Source: Opitutia bacterium UBA957
Lineage (GTDB): Bacteria > Verrucomicrobiota > Verrucomicrobiia > Opitutales > UBA953
Direction: 5' to 3'
Length of the DNA stretch: 21,748 nucleotides
Assembly: GCA_002293065.1 (NCBI GenBank)
Contig: DBCN01000094.1
Span: forward strand, 1-21,748
Shown: piece by piece, positions 1 to 6,529 of the stretch
How positions within the stretch are numbered: position 1 is the stretch's first letter
How the letters are laid out: every line of letters begins with the position of its first letter
Program-made: the position numbers and the translations under genes
The notes under the pieces: generated by a model
Databases searched by the model: none
The model's input: the letters and a program-made list of their open reading frames with translations, nothing else
Told to the model about the DNA's origin: nothing

Positions 1-40
1 CCCCTATCCCCCATCCCCTATCACTATCCCTCCTCCCCTC
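1..40. repeat. C-rich low-complexity repeat, copy 1 (G-quadruplex-prone on the minus strand)
   Basis: This stretch has CCCC/CCC tracts separated mostly by TAT, AT or AC. It shares the exact 15-mer at 8-22 with a second copy at 1121-1135. The minus strand therefore carries four or more G-runs with short loops, a G-quadruplex-type pattern. It sits just before the ubiE promoter and may also follow a gene that lies left of the window. Confidence 0.6.
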
Positions 41-43
41 CAC

Positions 44-73
44 TTGACCTTCTGCGCTTTGTGCGGATGGTAA
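44..73 (+). promoter_or_regulatory. Putative promoter of ubiE/menG, -35 box TTGACC
   Basis: TTGACC at 44-49 matches the sigma-70 -35 consensus in five of six positions. A -10 at the usual spacing would fall near 67-73 (GATGGTAA), a weak match. The box starts 34 nt before the ATG, so transcription would begin at or within a few bases of the start codon. Other genes in the window show the same geometry. Confidence 0.4.
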
Positions 74-77
74 GCCC

Positions 78-770
78 ATGGCCGAAGGCAATGCAGTCCG
101 TCAGATGTTCTCAGGCATTGCCTCGCGCTATGACCTCGCCAACCGCTTGCTCAGCTTCGGCCTCTGCGTCGGCTGGCGTAACCGGCTGATTCAGGCCGTC
201 GTCGCCACCCAGCCCAAGCAGGTTGCCGACCTCGCCACCGGCAGCGGCGACGTCGCCTTCGAACTCCTCCCCGCCCTGCCCAAAGATTGCAAAGTCACCG
301 GCTATGACTTCTGCGAACCGATGCTCGACGTCGCCCGCCAACGTGCGGCGAAATCCGCGCTCCATGCTCCGGAGTTCCGTCAGGGGGACTGCATGAACCT
401 TCCGCTCGCGGACGATGCCTGCGATGCGGTCACCATCGCCTACGGCGTGCGCAACTTCGAGGACCGCGCCCGCGGCTTGCGCGAACTCCACCGCGTCGTG
501 AAGCCCGGCGGCTCGGTTTTCATCCTGGAGTTTTCGAAACCGGCCGCCTGGTTCGCCCCCTTCCACTTCATCCACGTCCGCTTGATCTCACCGATCATGG
601 CGGGGATCCTGACCGGTGACTTCGGCGCCTACCGCTACCTTGGCACCAGCATCGCAGGCTTCCCTGACGCCGCTGGCCTGACGCAGGAACTGAAAAACGC
701 TGGATTTGGCGAGGTTACCCAGGAAAGCATGCTGTTCGGGACGGTCGCCCTCCATCGGGCCCAAAAATAG
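78..770 (+). CDS. ubiE/menG: Demethylmenaquinone/2-polyprenyl-benzoquinol methyltransferase UbiE/MenG
   Basis: The 230-aa product is a class I SAM-dependent methyltransferase that makes the C-methylation late in menaquinone (MenG) or ubiquinone (UbiE) synthesis at the cytoplasmic membrane. The SAM-binding motif I, VADLATGSGDVAFEL, is at about residues 49-63. Both UbiE family signatures are visible: YDLANRLLSFGLCVGW at about 18-33 and RVVKPGGSVFILEFS at about 139-153. The length fits the family, which usually runs 220-260 aa. The ATG at 78 is preceded by GGATGG, a weak Shine-Dalgarno-like sequence, and by CCC. The gene stands alone and is followed 60 nt later by a tRNA gene. Menaquinone synthesis is more likely in Verrucomicrobiota, so menG is the likelier role, but sequence alone does not separate the two substrates. 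Confidence 0.95.
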   Translation: MAEGNAVRQMFSGIASRYDLANRLLSFGLCVGWRNRLIQAVVATQPKQVADLATGSGDVAFELLPALPKDCKVTGYDFCEPMLDVARQRAAKSALHAPEFRQGDCMNLPLADDACDAVTIAYGVRNFEDRARGLRELHRVVKPGGSVFILEFSKPAAWFAPFHFIHVRLISPIMAGILTGDFGAYRYLGTSIAGFPDAAGLTQELKNAGFGEVTQESMLFGTVALHRAQK

Positions 771-830
771 GGCTTTCGAAAAATTCCTTGCCTTTCGGGT
801 CCGGGACGGTTCTTTCAATCGTCTCGGAAC

Positions 831-905
831 GGGCTCGTGGTGAAATGGATATCATTTCTGACTACGGATCAGACGTTTGGGGTTCGAATCCCTACGGGCC
901 CACCA
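831..905 (+). tRNA. tRNA-Arg (anticodon ACG), CCA encoded
   Basis: A complete cloverleaf folds by eye. The acceptor stem is GGGCTCG (831-837) with CGGGCCC (895-901), followed by discriminator A902 and an encoded CCA at 903-905. The D stem is GTGA/TCAT. The anticodon stem is TCTGA (857-861) with TCAGA (869-873) around the loop CTACGGA, giving anticodon ACG at 864-866. The T stem is TGGGG/CCCTA around TTCGAAT. A34 in tRNA-Arg(ACG) is normally deaminated to inosine by TadA, so this tRNA would read CGU, CGC and CGA. A hairpin terminator follows 10 nt later. Confidence 0.97.
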
Positions 906-914
906 CTTTGAGCG

Positions 915-948
915 GCGAACCAGAATAACCTTCTGGTTCGCTCTGTTT
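915..948 (+). terminator. Rho-independent terminator of tRNA-Arg
   Basis: A perfect 11-bp stem (GCGAACCAGAA at 915-925, TTCTGGTTCGC at 931-941) closes a 5-nt loop and is followed by TCTGTTTT, with a further T5 run at 955-959. It lies 10 nt after the CCA end of the tRNA. Confidence 0.85.
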
Positions 949-1110
949 TGGGGCTTTTTCCAGGTAGAGTCGGGATGGCGTCACGACCTAGCGAGCAGAG
1001 CACCGGGGGACCTGGAACCGGGACAATTCCTGCGGCTTCGCCGCACCCTTCGGCAACCGCTAGCTGCCCAAACGCATAGGAGATCCAACTCGGTTAACAC
1101 GCAGTGCTAA
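949..1110. other. Intergenic stretch between the tRNA terminator and the kamA 3' end; no gene seen
   Basis: No convincing coding sequence is present. Small inverted repeats can be seen: CCAGGT (960-965) with ACCTGG (1010-1015), a GCGGC-TTC-GCCGC hairpin near 1032-1044, and GTTAACAC/GTGCTAAC at 1093-1111. The last could fold, with one G-U pair, in a minus-strand transcript running out of kamA. No homology to a known RNA is recognised and no repeated tRNA 3' end (att site) is seen. Confidence 0.4.
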
Positions 1111-1150
1111 CCCCACCCATCCCCCATCCCCTATCCCCTATCCCCTATCC
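1111..1150. repeat. C-rich repeat, copy 2: tandem CCCCTAT units directly after the kamA stop
   Basis: Tandem units of CCCC(C/T)AT fill this stretch up to the base next to the kamA stop codon (1151-1153). Read on the minus strand, the kamA mRNA would continue after its UAA into GGAUAGGGGAUA-type repeats: at least five runs of three or more G with about 3-nt loops. This is a textbook G-quadruplex motif and the plus strand is a matching i-motif. It shares a 15-mer with copy 1 at 8-22. Confidence 0.75.
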
Positions 1151-2341
1151 TTACGCCCTCAACTCGGGCTTCGGTTCCGGCATCTGGTTACCTGACGGGT
1201 AAATGTAGGCGCGGTCTTCGAAATTACGCAGCTCGACGATGCCGTCGTGGATGGCCTGGACGTATTCTGGATTGATCGGGACCTTCCCCCCGCCACCGGG
1301 GGTATCGATGATGAGTTGCGGCACGGCGTAACCGGTCGTGTGCCCGCGGAGCGCCCGGATGATATCGATGCCCTTCTGGATCGGCGCCCGGAAATGGGTC
1401 GACCCCTCGATGAGGTCACAGGCGTAGAGGTAATAGGGGCGCACCCGCATCATGAGCAGGCGATGGACGAGGGACGTCATCACCTCCGGGGTGTCGTTGA
1501 TACCCGCCATCAATACCGATTGATTGCCCAACGGAACACCGGCCAAAGACAAGCGCTCGCAAGCCTCGGCCAATTCGCGGGTGATCTCCTTCGGGTGGTT
1601 CGTATGGATGCTCATCCAGATCGGGCCGTGCTTGCGGAAGATGGCGGCCAACTCGGGCGTGACGCGTTGCGGCAGGAAGACCGGGATGCGCGAACCGATG
1701 CGGATGAACTCGACGTGCGGGATGGCGCGCAAGCGACCGAGGAGCGCGTCGAGCTTGGCATCCGAGAGCAAGAGCGGATCGCCGCCGGAGAGGAGCACGT
1801 CGCGGATCTCGGGATGCGCCGCGATGTATTGCAGGCCCTGTTCGAGCTCGGGATGGAAATCGTAGGCTTGGGCGTTGGAGACCAGGCGGCTGCGCGTGCA
1901 GTAACGGCAGTAGGAGGCACAACGATCGGTGACCAAGAAGAGGACGCGGTCCGGATAGCGGTGCACGATGCCGGGGACCGGCATGGTCCCCTCTTCGCCG
2001 ACGGGATCGGCGGATTCGCCGGGCGCGACCACCGACTCATCGATGTGCGGGATCACCTGCCGGCGCACGGGGCAGTGCGGATCCTTCGGGTCGATCAGGT
2101 TGAAGAAGTGCGGGGTGATCGCCAAAGCCAGCTTATGGGCGGCGAAGAGGCACCCCGCCCGCTCCTGGGGGGACAATTCGAGCATCGTCTCCAGCTGGGC
2201 CAAGGTCGTGATCCGATTGCGCAACTGCCAATGCCAGTCGTTCCAATCGGACGCGGGCACATCGGACCATCGGCCTTGTCCGGCATGCCAGTTGTCGCGT
2301 CGATCGGCGGGATACATCAGTGGAAGACCAGACCTTACCAT
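1151..2341 (-). CDS. kamA: L-lysine 2,3-aminomutase-like radical SAM/PLP enzyme
   Basis: The 396-aa product belongs to the KamA family, which interconverts L-lysine and L-beta-lysine using a [4Fe-4S]-SAM radical and PLP. The radical SAM cysteines C141, C145 and C148 lie in CASYCRYC. The PLP lysine is K353 in PGGGGK. D309 (YACDL) and D346 (IIDTPGGGG) match the two aspartates that hold the substrate side-chain amine in clostridial KamA. These favour lysine over glutamate, because glutamate 2,3-aminomutases replace them. EpmB is a shorter relative that modifies EF-P; no epmA or efp is adjacent, so that role is not excluded. I chose the ATG at 2341, which has AAGGGG 8 nt upstream; a TTG at 2359 would add six residues without a Shine-Dalgarno sequence. 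A terminator upstream separates it from the DUF1080 gene. Confidence 0.88.
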   Translation of the reverse strand: MVRSGLPLMYPADRRDNWHAGQGRWSDVPASDWNDWHWQLRNRITTLAQLETMLELSPQERAGCLFAAHKLALAITPHFFNLIDPKDPHCPVRRQVIPHIDESVVAPGESADPVGEEGTMPVPGIVHRYPDRVLFLVTDRCASYCRYCTRSRLVSNAQAYDFHPELEQGLQYIAAHPEIRDVLLSGGDPLLLSDAKLDALLGRLRAIPHVEFIRIGSRIPVFLPQRVTPELAAIFRKHGPIWMSIHTNHPKEITRELAEACERLSLAGVPLGNQSVLMAGINDTPEVMTSLVHRLLMMRVRPYYLYACDLIEGSTHFRAPIQKGIDIIRALRGHTTGYAVPQLIIDTPGGGGKVPINPEYVQAIHDGIVELRNFEDRAYIYPSGNQMPEPKPELRA

Positions 2342-2404
2342 GAACCACGCCCCTTGCAAACGGGTAAGTCGAAACGGGCCAAATTACCGAGGGAGGCGTA
2401 GCCG

Positions 2405-2434
2405 CAAAACAAAACGCCCCGGAAAGCCGGGGCG
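2405..2434 (-). terminator. Rho-independent terminator of the DUF1080 gene
   Basis: On the minus strand a perfect 8-bp stem (plus-strand CGCCCCGG at 2415-2422 and CCGGGGCG at 2427-2434, 4-nt loop) is followed by TTTTGTTTTG. It lies 22 nt past the DUF1080 stop codon and upstream of kamA, so the two genes are separate transcripts. Confidence 0.85.
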
Positions 2435-2456
2435 TCGCTGGACCTTCCCTTGAAGC

Positions 2457-3233
2457 TTACTTCTTCTCGAGGACCCACATGTTGCGGAACTCCACGGGGT
2501 CGCCGTGGAACTGCAGGCCGATGGGGAGCTTGTCGGCGTGCTTCGCGTAAGGGGGGTTCTTCTTGTGGCTGCTCGGACCGATATACTCGACGTTGTCCTG
2601 CACCTTGACGCCGTTCATGACGACGGTGATGCGCGCCTTGGACAGCACCTTGCCGTCCTGATCGAAGCGCGGGGCCGTCCATTCGATGTCGTAGCTGTTC
2701 CACTCACGGGAAGGGTTGCAGGCGTTGAAGGCGGGCGGCTGCTGACCGTAGATCGCGGCGGTCATGCCGTCGGCATAGGTCTCGGTCTTGGAGCAATCGA
2801 GCACCTGGAGCTCATAGGTGCGCATGAAGAAGATCCCGCTGTTGGAGTTCCCCTGCCCCTTCTTCTTCTCGTTCTTGTCGTAGCCTTCGGCGGAGCGCCA
2901 TTCGACGTGGAGCGTCAGGTCGCCAAAAGACTTCTTCGTGTGGATGCCGTTTTTGCGCGCGACCATCGAGCCATCCTTCACTTCCCACGTCACGCCCTTG
3001 GCGCCGTTGTCGGCTTGCCACTCGGCGGCGGCATCCTTGCCGTCAAACAGGACCACCGCACCGGCGGGCGCCGCGGTCGTCGTGACCTTCAGCTTCTCCT
3101 TGTCCGCACGCGGGGGCTGGGGACGGGTCGAGTCATGGACGTGCCACTGGGTGCCCGGGATAAGCGGGGTGTCGAGGTAGCCATCAGCCAAGAGGCTGGA
3201 GGCGGCCAAAGTCAGGAGAAACAGGGAGCGCAT
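2457..3233 (-). CDS. Secreted DUF1080 (3-keto-disaccharide hydrolase-like) protein
   Basis: The 258-aa product starts with a signal peptide (MRSLFLLTLAASSLLA, likely cut after residue 16) and then carries a DUF1080 domain (PF06439) from about residue 58 to the end. Family hallmarks are visible: VLFDGKD at 61-67, WEVKDGSMVA at 83-92, LTLHVEWR at 106-113, NSGIFFMRTYELQVLD at 131-146, AAIYG at 159-163 and EWNSYDIEW at 177-185. Some members of this fold hydrolyse 3-keto-glycosides made by sugar oxidoreductases; the substrate here cannot be read. I chose the ATG at 3233 because it begins the signal peptide; a reading frame open to 3320 adds residues with no signal-peptide character. No Shine-Dalgarno is present, only CCCCACC before the ATG. 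A 17-bp palindrome lies 14 nt upstream. Confidence 0.9.
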   Translation of the reverse strand: MRSLFLLTLAASSLLADGYLDTPLIPGTQWHVHDSTRPQPPRADKEKLKVTTTAAPAGAVVLFDGKDAAAEWQADNGAKGVTWEVKDGSMVARKNGIHTKKSFGDLTLHVEWRSAEGYDKNEKKKGQGNSNSGIFFMRTYELQVLDCSKTETYADGMTAAIYGQQPPAFNACNPSREWNSYDIEWTAPRFDQDGKVLSKARITVVMNGVKVQDNVEYIGPSSHKKNPPYAKHADKLPIGLQFHGDPVEFRNMWVLEKK

Positions 3234-3247
3234 GGTGGGGTGAGGGT

Positions 3248-3264
3248 TCTGACACTCTGTCAGA
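3248..3264. promoter_or_regulatory. 17-bp perfect palindrome upstream of the DUF1080 gene, possible operator
   Basis: Arms TCTGACA (3248-3254) and TGTCAGA (3258-3264) are separated by CTC. The site ends 14 nt before the ATG at 3233, a typical place for a repressor to block initiation. No T-tract follows, so it is not a terminator. No regulator is identified. Confidence 0.4.
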
Positions 3265-3335
3265 CGCTTGGTTCGTGGAAAAGAGCGAAAAACGAGGTTT
3301 TGGCCGTTTAGCCGTTTCAACTGCCCCCTATTCCC

Positions 3336-3365
3336 GTTGCCCTGCGGCCTAAAAATCCCCTATTT
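3336..3365 (+). promoter_or_regulatory. Putative accA promoter
   Basis: TTGCCC (3336-3341), an 18-nt spacer and TATTTA (3360-3365) form a moderate sigma-70-like promoter. The expected start lies about 3372-3374, at the ATG of accA. Confidence 0.4.
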
Positions 3366-3373
3366 AGTCCCCC

Positions 3374-4342
3374 ATGTCTGTCACGAAGCCCCGCTTCACG
3401 CTCGAGTTTGAGAAGCCCATCCGCGAACTGGAGGATAAGATTGCCGCTCTCCGGGCGTCGTCCGAGTCCGCCGGCATGGATGTCACCAAGGAAGCCGTCT
3501 CCATGGAGGCCAAGCTGGCCCAGACCCGCCGCGAGGTCTACGGCAACCTGACCCCCTGGCAGCGCGTCCAGCTGGCGCGCCACCCCCGCCGACCCTACTC
3601 CTTGGACTACATCGGGATGATCTTCGACGACTTCCAGGAGCTCCACGGTGACCGCCTTTACATGGACGACGAGTCGACCGTGGGCGGCACGGCCTTCTTC
3701 GAAGGCCAGCCCGTCATGGTCATCGGCCAGCAGAAAGGCCGCGACACCAAGGAAAACCTCCGCCGGAACTTCGGTTGCCCCAATCCCGAAGGTTACCGCA
3801 AGGCGCTTCGCCTGATGAAGATGGCGCATACCTTCAAACTGCCGATCATCACCCTCGTTGACACCCCCGGCGCCTTCCCGGGTATCGGCTCGGAAGAACG
3901 TCACGTGGCGGAAGCCATCGCCGTGAACCTCCGCGAGATGAGCCAGTTCGGCGTGCCCATCATCACCTTCGTCATCGGCGAGGGTGGCTCCGGCGGCGCC
4001 CTCGGCATCGCCGTCTCGAACAAGGTCTTCATCCTCGAGAACGCCTACTACTCCGTCATCTCACCCGAAGGTTGCGCCGCGATCCTCTTCAAGGACCGCG
4101 CCCATGCCCCGAAAGCCGCCGAAGCCCTGCGCCTCGACGCCCCCAACCTCCTCAAGCTCGGCGTCGTCGACGGCGTCGTGAAGGAACCCCTCGGCGGTGC
4201 GCAGGAAGACCCGGCCGCCACCGGCTCGAACATCCGCAAGACCCTACGCGAAACCCTCAAGGAACTCTCCAAGTCCAAGCCCGAGAAACTCATCGCCGAC
4301 CGCTACGCCAAGTTCCGTAAGATGGGCGTGTACGCCGAGTAA
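3374..4342 (+). CDS. accA: Acetyl-CoA carboxylase carboxyltransferase subunit alpha
   Basis: The 322-aa product is the alpha subunit of acetyl-CoA carboxylase carboxyltransferase, which with AccD moves the carboxyl group from biotin to acetyl-CoA to give malonyl-CoA for fatty acid synthesis. The N-terminal helical segment LEFEKPIRELEDKI is at about 10-23. Family motifs follow: PWQRVQLARHPRRPY at 61-75, LHGDR at 90-94, GRDTKENLRRNFG at 122-134, DTPGAFPGIGSEER at 163-176, GEGGSGGALGIAV at 202-214 and YYSVISPEGCAAIL at 225-238. The glycine-rich loops form the oxyanion holes. The length is normal for the family. No accD is nearby, which is common. There is no Shine-Dalgarno; CCCCC precedes the ATG. 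Confidence 0.97.
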   Translation: MSVTKPRFTLEFEKPIRELEDKIAALRASSESAGMDVTKEAVSMEAKLAQTRREVYGNLTPWQRVQLARHPRRPYSLDYIGMIFDDFQELHGDRLYMDDESTVGGTAFFEGQPVMVIGQQKGRDTKENLRRNFGCPNPEGYRKALRLMKMAHTFKLPIITLVDTPGAFPGIGSEERHVAEAIAVNLREMSQFGVPIITFVIGEGGSGGALGIAVSNKVFILENAYYSVISPEGCAAILFKDRAHAPKAAEALRLDAPNLLKLGVVDGVVKEPLGGAQEDPAATGSNIRKTLRETLKELSKSKPEKLIADRYAKFRKMGVYAE

Positions 4343-4357
4343 TCAGCCGACTCCATC

Positions 4358-4395
4358 AAACAGAAAGGGCGTCCCGCGGGACGCCCTTTCTGTTT
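4358..4395. terminator. Bidirectional terminator, 38-bp perfect palindrome
   Basis: The sequence is a perfect inverted repeat centred between 4376 and 4377. The GC-rich core GGGCGTCCC/GGGACGCCC is flanked by AAACAGAAA on the left and TTTCTGTTT on the right, so each strand reads a strong hairpin followed by T-rich sequence. It lies between accA (ends 4342) and the convergent prepilin operon (ends 4410). Confidence 0.93.
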
Positions 4396-4409
4396 GCAAC
4401 GCCGGGCAC

Positions 4410-5735
4410 TTAGCCGCCGTTCGCCATCAGTTTGATGTAACGCGTGTAGTTACGACCATACTGATTCACGATGCGCTTGTAGTCGTTGTCCGAAGGCAGC
4501 TTGAGGCCTTGGGCCCCTTGGGCGGCCGTCAACTTCTGGAGAGCGCGGAGTTCCTTCGAGCCCTCAGGGGTGAGGATCGTCAGCGAAACCTCCACGGCCT
4601 TCACCGAGTAAGGAAGATAAGGCAGGGAGGTGGCCGTGGCCACATTGGCGGGCCCCAAGGAATCGGGGTACATGCGATCCGAGTAGATCCGCAGGCGGGC
4701 GCCATAGACGTCAAAAGGCTGCGTCGAGGTCACGCCCGTGACCGGCAAGGTCGAAGCGCCGCTGGGCGGACCGTAACGAAGCGGGGCCGCGTTGGTGGAC
4801 GAGGCGGAAGTGTTCGTGCTGTACTCGGCGAGGTAGCCGCCGTTCGTCGCCGGCCCGAACTTGTAGGCATCGGCGGAACCGACGACCACCGGACGGAGCA
4901 TCTCAGCTGGGCGCTTGAGCGGATCGATCAAGGCACCGGTCACGGTGGAGGACGCGGGCAAGGAAGACTTGCACCAGAAGGTCAGATGCATGGCGACCAC
5001 GTTGGAGGCGATGAAGTTCTGGTCATCGAGCGTCCAGCAGTAGTTGGAGGTCGCCCCACCCGTCTGCACCAAGCCCTGGTCGATCAGATTGCGGGTCTGG
5101 AAACCGCCCGACGTGGCCGACACGGAATAATTCGGGACGAGGCGCGCGCCGTTCCAATAATTCCACGGAGAGGTGGGCGTGGTGGGCGTCGAAGCGAAGA
5201 TGATCGGCAAGGCATCGCGGAAGGTCGCTTCGGGGTCGATGATCGTCCGGTAGATGCCGTAGACTTGTTGAATGGGGTCACCCGGAGCATCAAACGGCGA
5301 GCGCTGGCCGATGCGGTAGGCGACGGCGCAAACATCGCCCTTGAAGGCGGTGCGGGGATTGGTCGCCACGGGAGACCAGCGCGGGCGATCCGGCGGCGCC
5401 GAGAAGAGCATGACCATGGGATGATCCACAGGCTGGAGGTTGCCGACCGCCTTGGGGACACCGCTCGGGGTGGTCGTACCGGGCAGGATGACCTCCATCC
5501 AGCAACGGCCGTCGGGACGAATCACGGCGGTCTGAAAATCGTTTTCCAGGGCGTCGAGGGCGCCGCGGGCCTCCGACTGGGTCGTCAAGTCGGCGACCGC
5601 GCGGTCATAAGCCTTGAAGGTGTCGGCGGCGATGGTCACCACCGCGAGGACGATGACGATCATGATCGCCGTCGCGACCATGACCTCAATCAGGGTGAAG
5701 CCGCGCCGGGCGGTGCGAAGGAGGGATGTTTTCAT
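4410..5735 (-). CDS. Prepilin-type protein, GspJ-like or Verru_Chthon cassette C-like
   Basis: The 441-aa product has a class III (prepilin) signal: basic leader MKTSLLRTARRG, cleavage before F13, then FTLIEVMVATAIM with the conserved Glu5 of the mature protein at E17 and a hydrophobic helix to about residue 36. A long soluble domain of about 400 residues follows, far larger than a normal minor pseudopilin (about 200). It is the last gene of a four-gene set; its ATG overlaps the preceding stop by 4 bp (ATGA, 5732-5735). Size and position recall the large prepilin-like proteins of the Verru_Chthon cassettes described in Verrucomicrobiota. That link is from memory of the families, not from a search. 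It would be processed by PilD and assembled into, or capping, a short pseudopilus. Confidence 0.82.
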   Translation of the reverse strand: MKTSLLRTARRGFTLIEVMVATAIMIVIVLAVVTIAADTFKAYDRAVADLTTQSEARGALDALENDFQTAVIRPDGRCWMEVILPGTTTPSGVPKAVGNLQPVDHPMVMLFSAPPDRPRWSPVATNPRTAFKGDVCAVAYRIGQRSPFDAPGDPIQQVYGIYRTIIDPEATFRDALPIIFASTPTTPTSPWNYWNGARLVPNYSVSATSGGFQTRNLIDQGLVQTGGATSNYCWTLDDQNFIASNVVAMHLTFWCKSSLPASSTVTGALIDPLKRPAEMLRPVVVGSADAYKFGPATNGGYLAEYSTNTSASSTNAAPLRYGPPSGASTLPVTGVTSTQPFDVYGARLRIYSDRMYPDSLGPANVATATSLPYLPYSVKAVEVSLTILTPEGSKELRALQKLTAAQGAQGLKLPSDNDYKRIVNQYGRNYTRYIKLMANGG

Positions 5736-6529
5736 CGGCTGATGATGATGTTCTGCACGAGGATGGGCGTTTCTTCACGGGCCTTGAAGACCGTCGAATT
5801 GGCGTAATCGTGGGGGAAGAACTCCGCGACCACCGGCAGGTAAGCCAAGGCGTAGAGGTTGGGGTCGACCGGCAAAGCAGTCCCCGTCGCCCACTTCTGC
5901 GCGCCGGGTTCGCCGGTGGCGGTATCGATCTGGAAACGCTGGCCGACGAGCAGTTTCGAGAGGGTCAGGCGGACGCGCATCGGGGTACCGACGACGTTGC
6001 GCGTGTTGGCGGCAATCGGGCCGAAGTTATCGGCGTTGCCCGCGCATGAAGCCACCTCCATCGCCGAAGGGTTGGAGTAAAGGTTGTAGTTCACCGAGGA
6101 GCCGGCCGAGGTGGCATCGGCCACGGCGGTCACCATCTTGCGGTCGTACACATAGAGCCAGACCGCGTTGTTGGCGGTATTGGCCGGAGCCAGCAAACGG
6201 TAGGCGATGTCGAAGTTCGAAGCAGCCACCGCCGGAAACGGGTCCAGCTTCGCTTGGAGGCCTTGGTGGATATACTTCGTGTTCGCCGGATTGCTGTCGG
6301 CGCTGGCGTCGAGGTAGACGATGGACCGCGGGTTATCGAGGGCCCCGATGAGGCGGGTCACCCCCGAGAGGGCCCGATTGGTCTGCATGATCTCGTCGAC
6401 CTGCTGGAAGGTCGAACCGAGGATGCCGACGAGCGAGAGGATCGCCATGCCGAGGATGCCGATGGCGAGGGTGACCTCGATCAGCGAGAAGCCGGGGCGA
6501 CGGCGGGACGGGGCAAGGACGGTGTTCAT
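5732..6529 (-). CDS. Prepilin-type protein, GspI-like or Verru_Chthon cassette B-like
   Basis: The 265-aa product has the leader MNTVLAPSRRRPG, a cleavage site before F14 and the helix FSLIEVTLAIGILGMAILSL with Glu at mature position 5 (E18). FSLIEVTLAIG resembles the start of Verru_Chthon cassette protein B as I remember it. The rest is a soluble domain with no recognised motif. Its ATG (6527-6529) overlaps the upstream stop by one base (TAATG), and its stop overlaps the next start, so translation is probably coupled. Confidence 0.82.
   Translation of the reverse strand: MNTVLAPSRRRPGFSLIEVTLAIGILGMAILSLVGILGSTFQQVDEIMQTNRALSGVTRLIGALDNPRSIVYLDASADSNPANTKYIHQGLQAKLDPFPAVAASNFDIAYRLLAPANTANNAVWLYVYDRKMVTAVADATSAGSSVNYNLYSNPSAMEVASCAGNADNFGPIAANTRNVVGTPMRVRLTLSKLLVGQRFQIDTATGEPGAQKWATGTALPVDPNLYALAYLPVVAEFFPHDYANSTVFKAREETPILVQNIIISR

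Noticed and set aside
831..905. tRNA-Arg as an integration site for a mobile element
   Set aside because: No integrase and no second copy of the tRNA 3' end are visible in the window.
877..1110. Open frame starting inside the tRNA and running through its terminator
   Set aside because: It overlaps the tRNA and hairpin and its translation has no protein-like character.
4197..5807. Open frame (536 codons) opposite the large prepilin gene
   Set aside because: Antisense shadow with Arg/Gly/Asp-rich translation, overlapping accA and the terminator palindrome.
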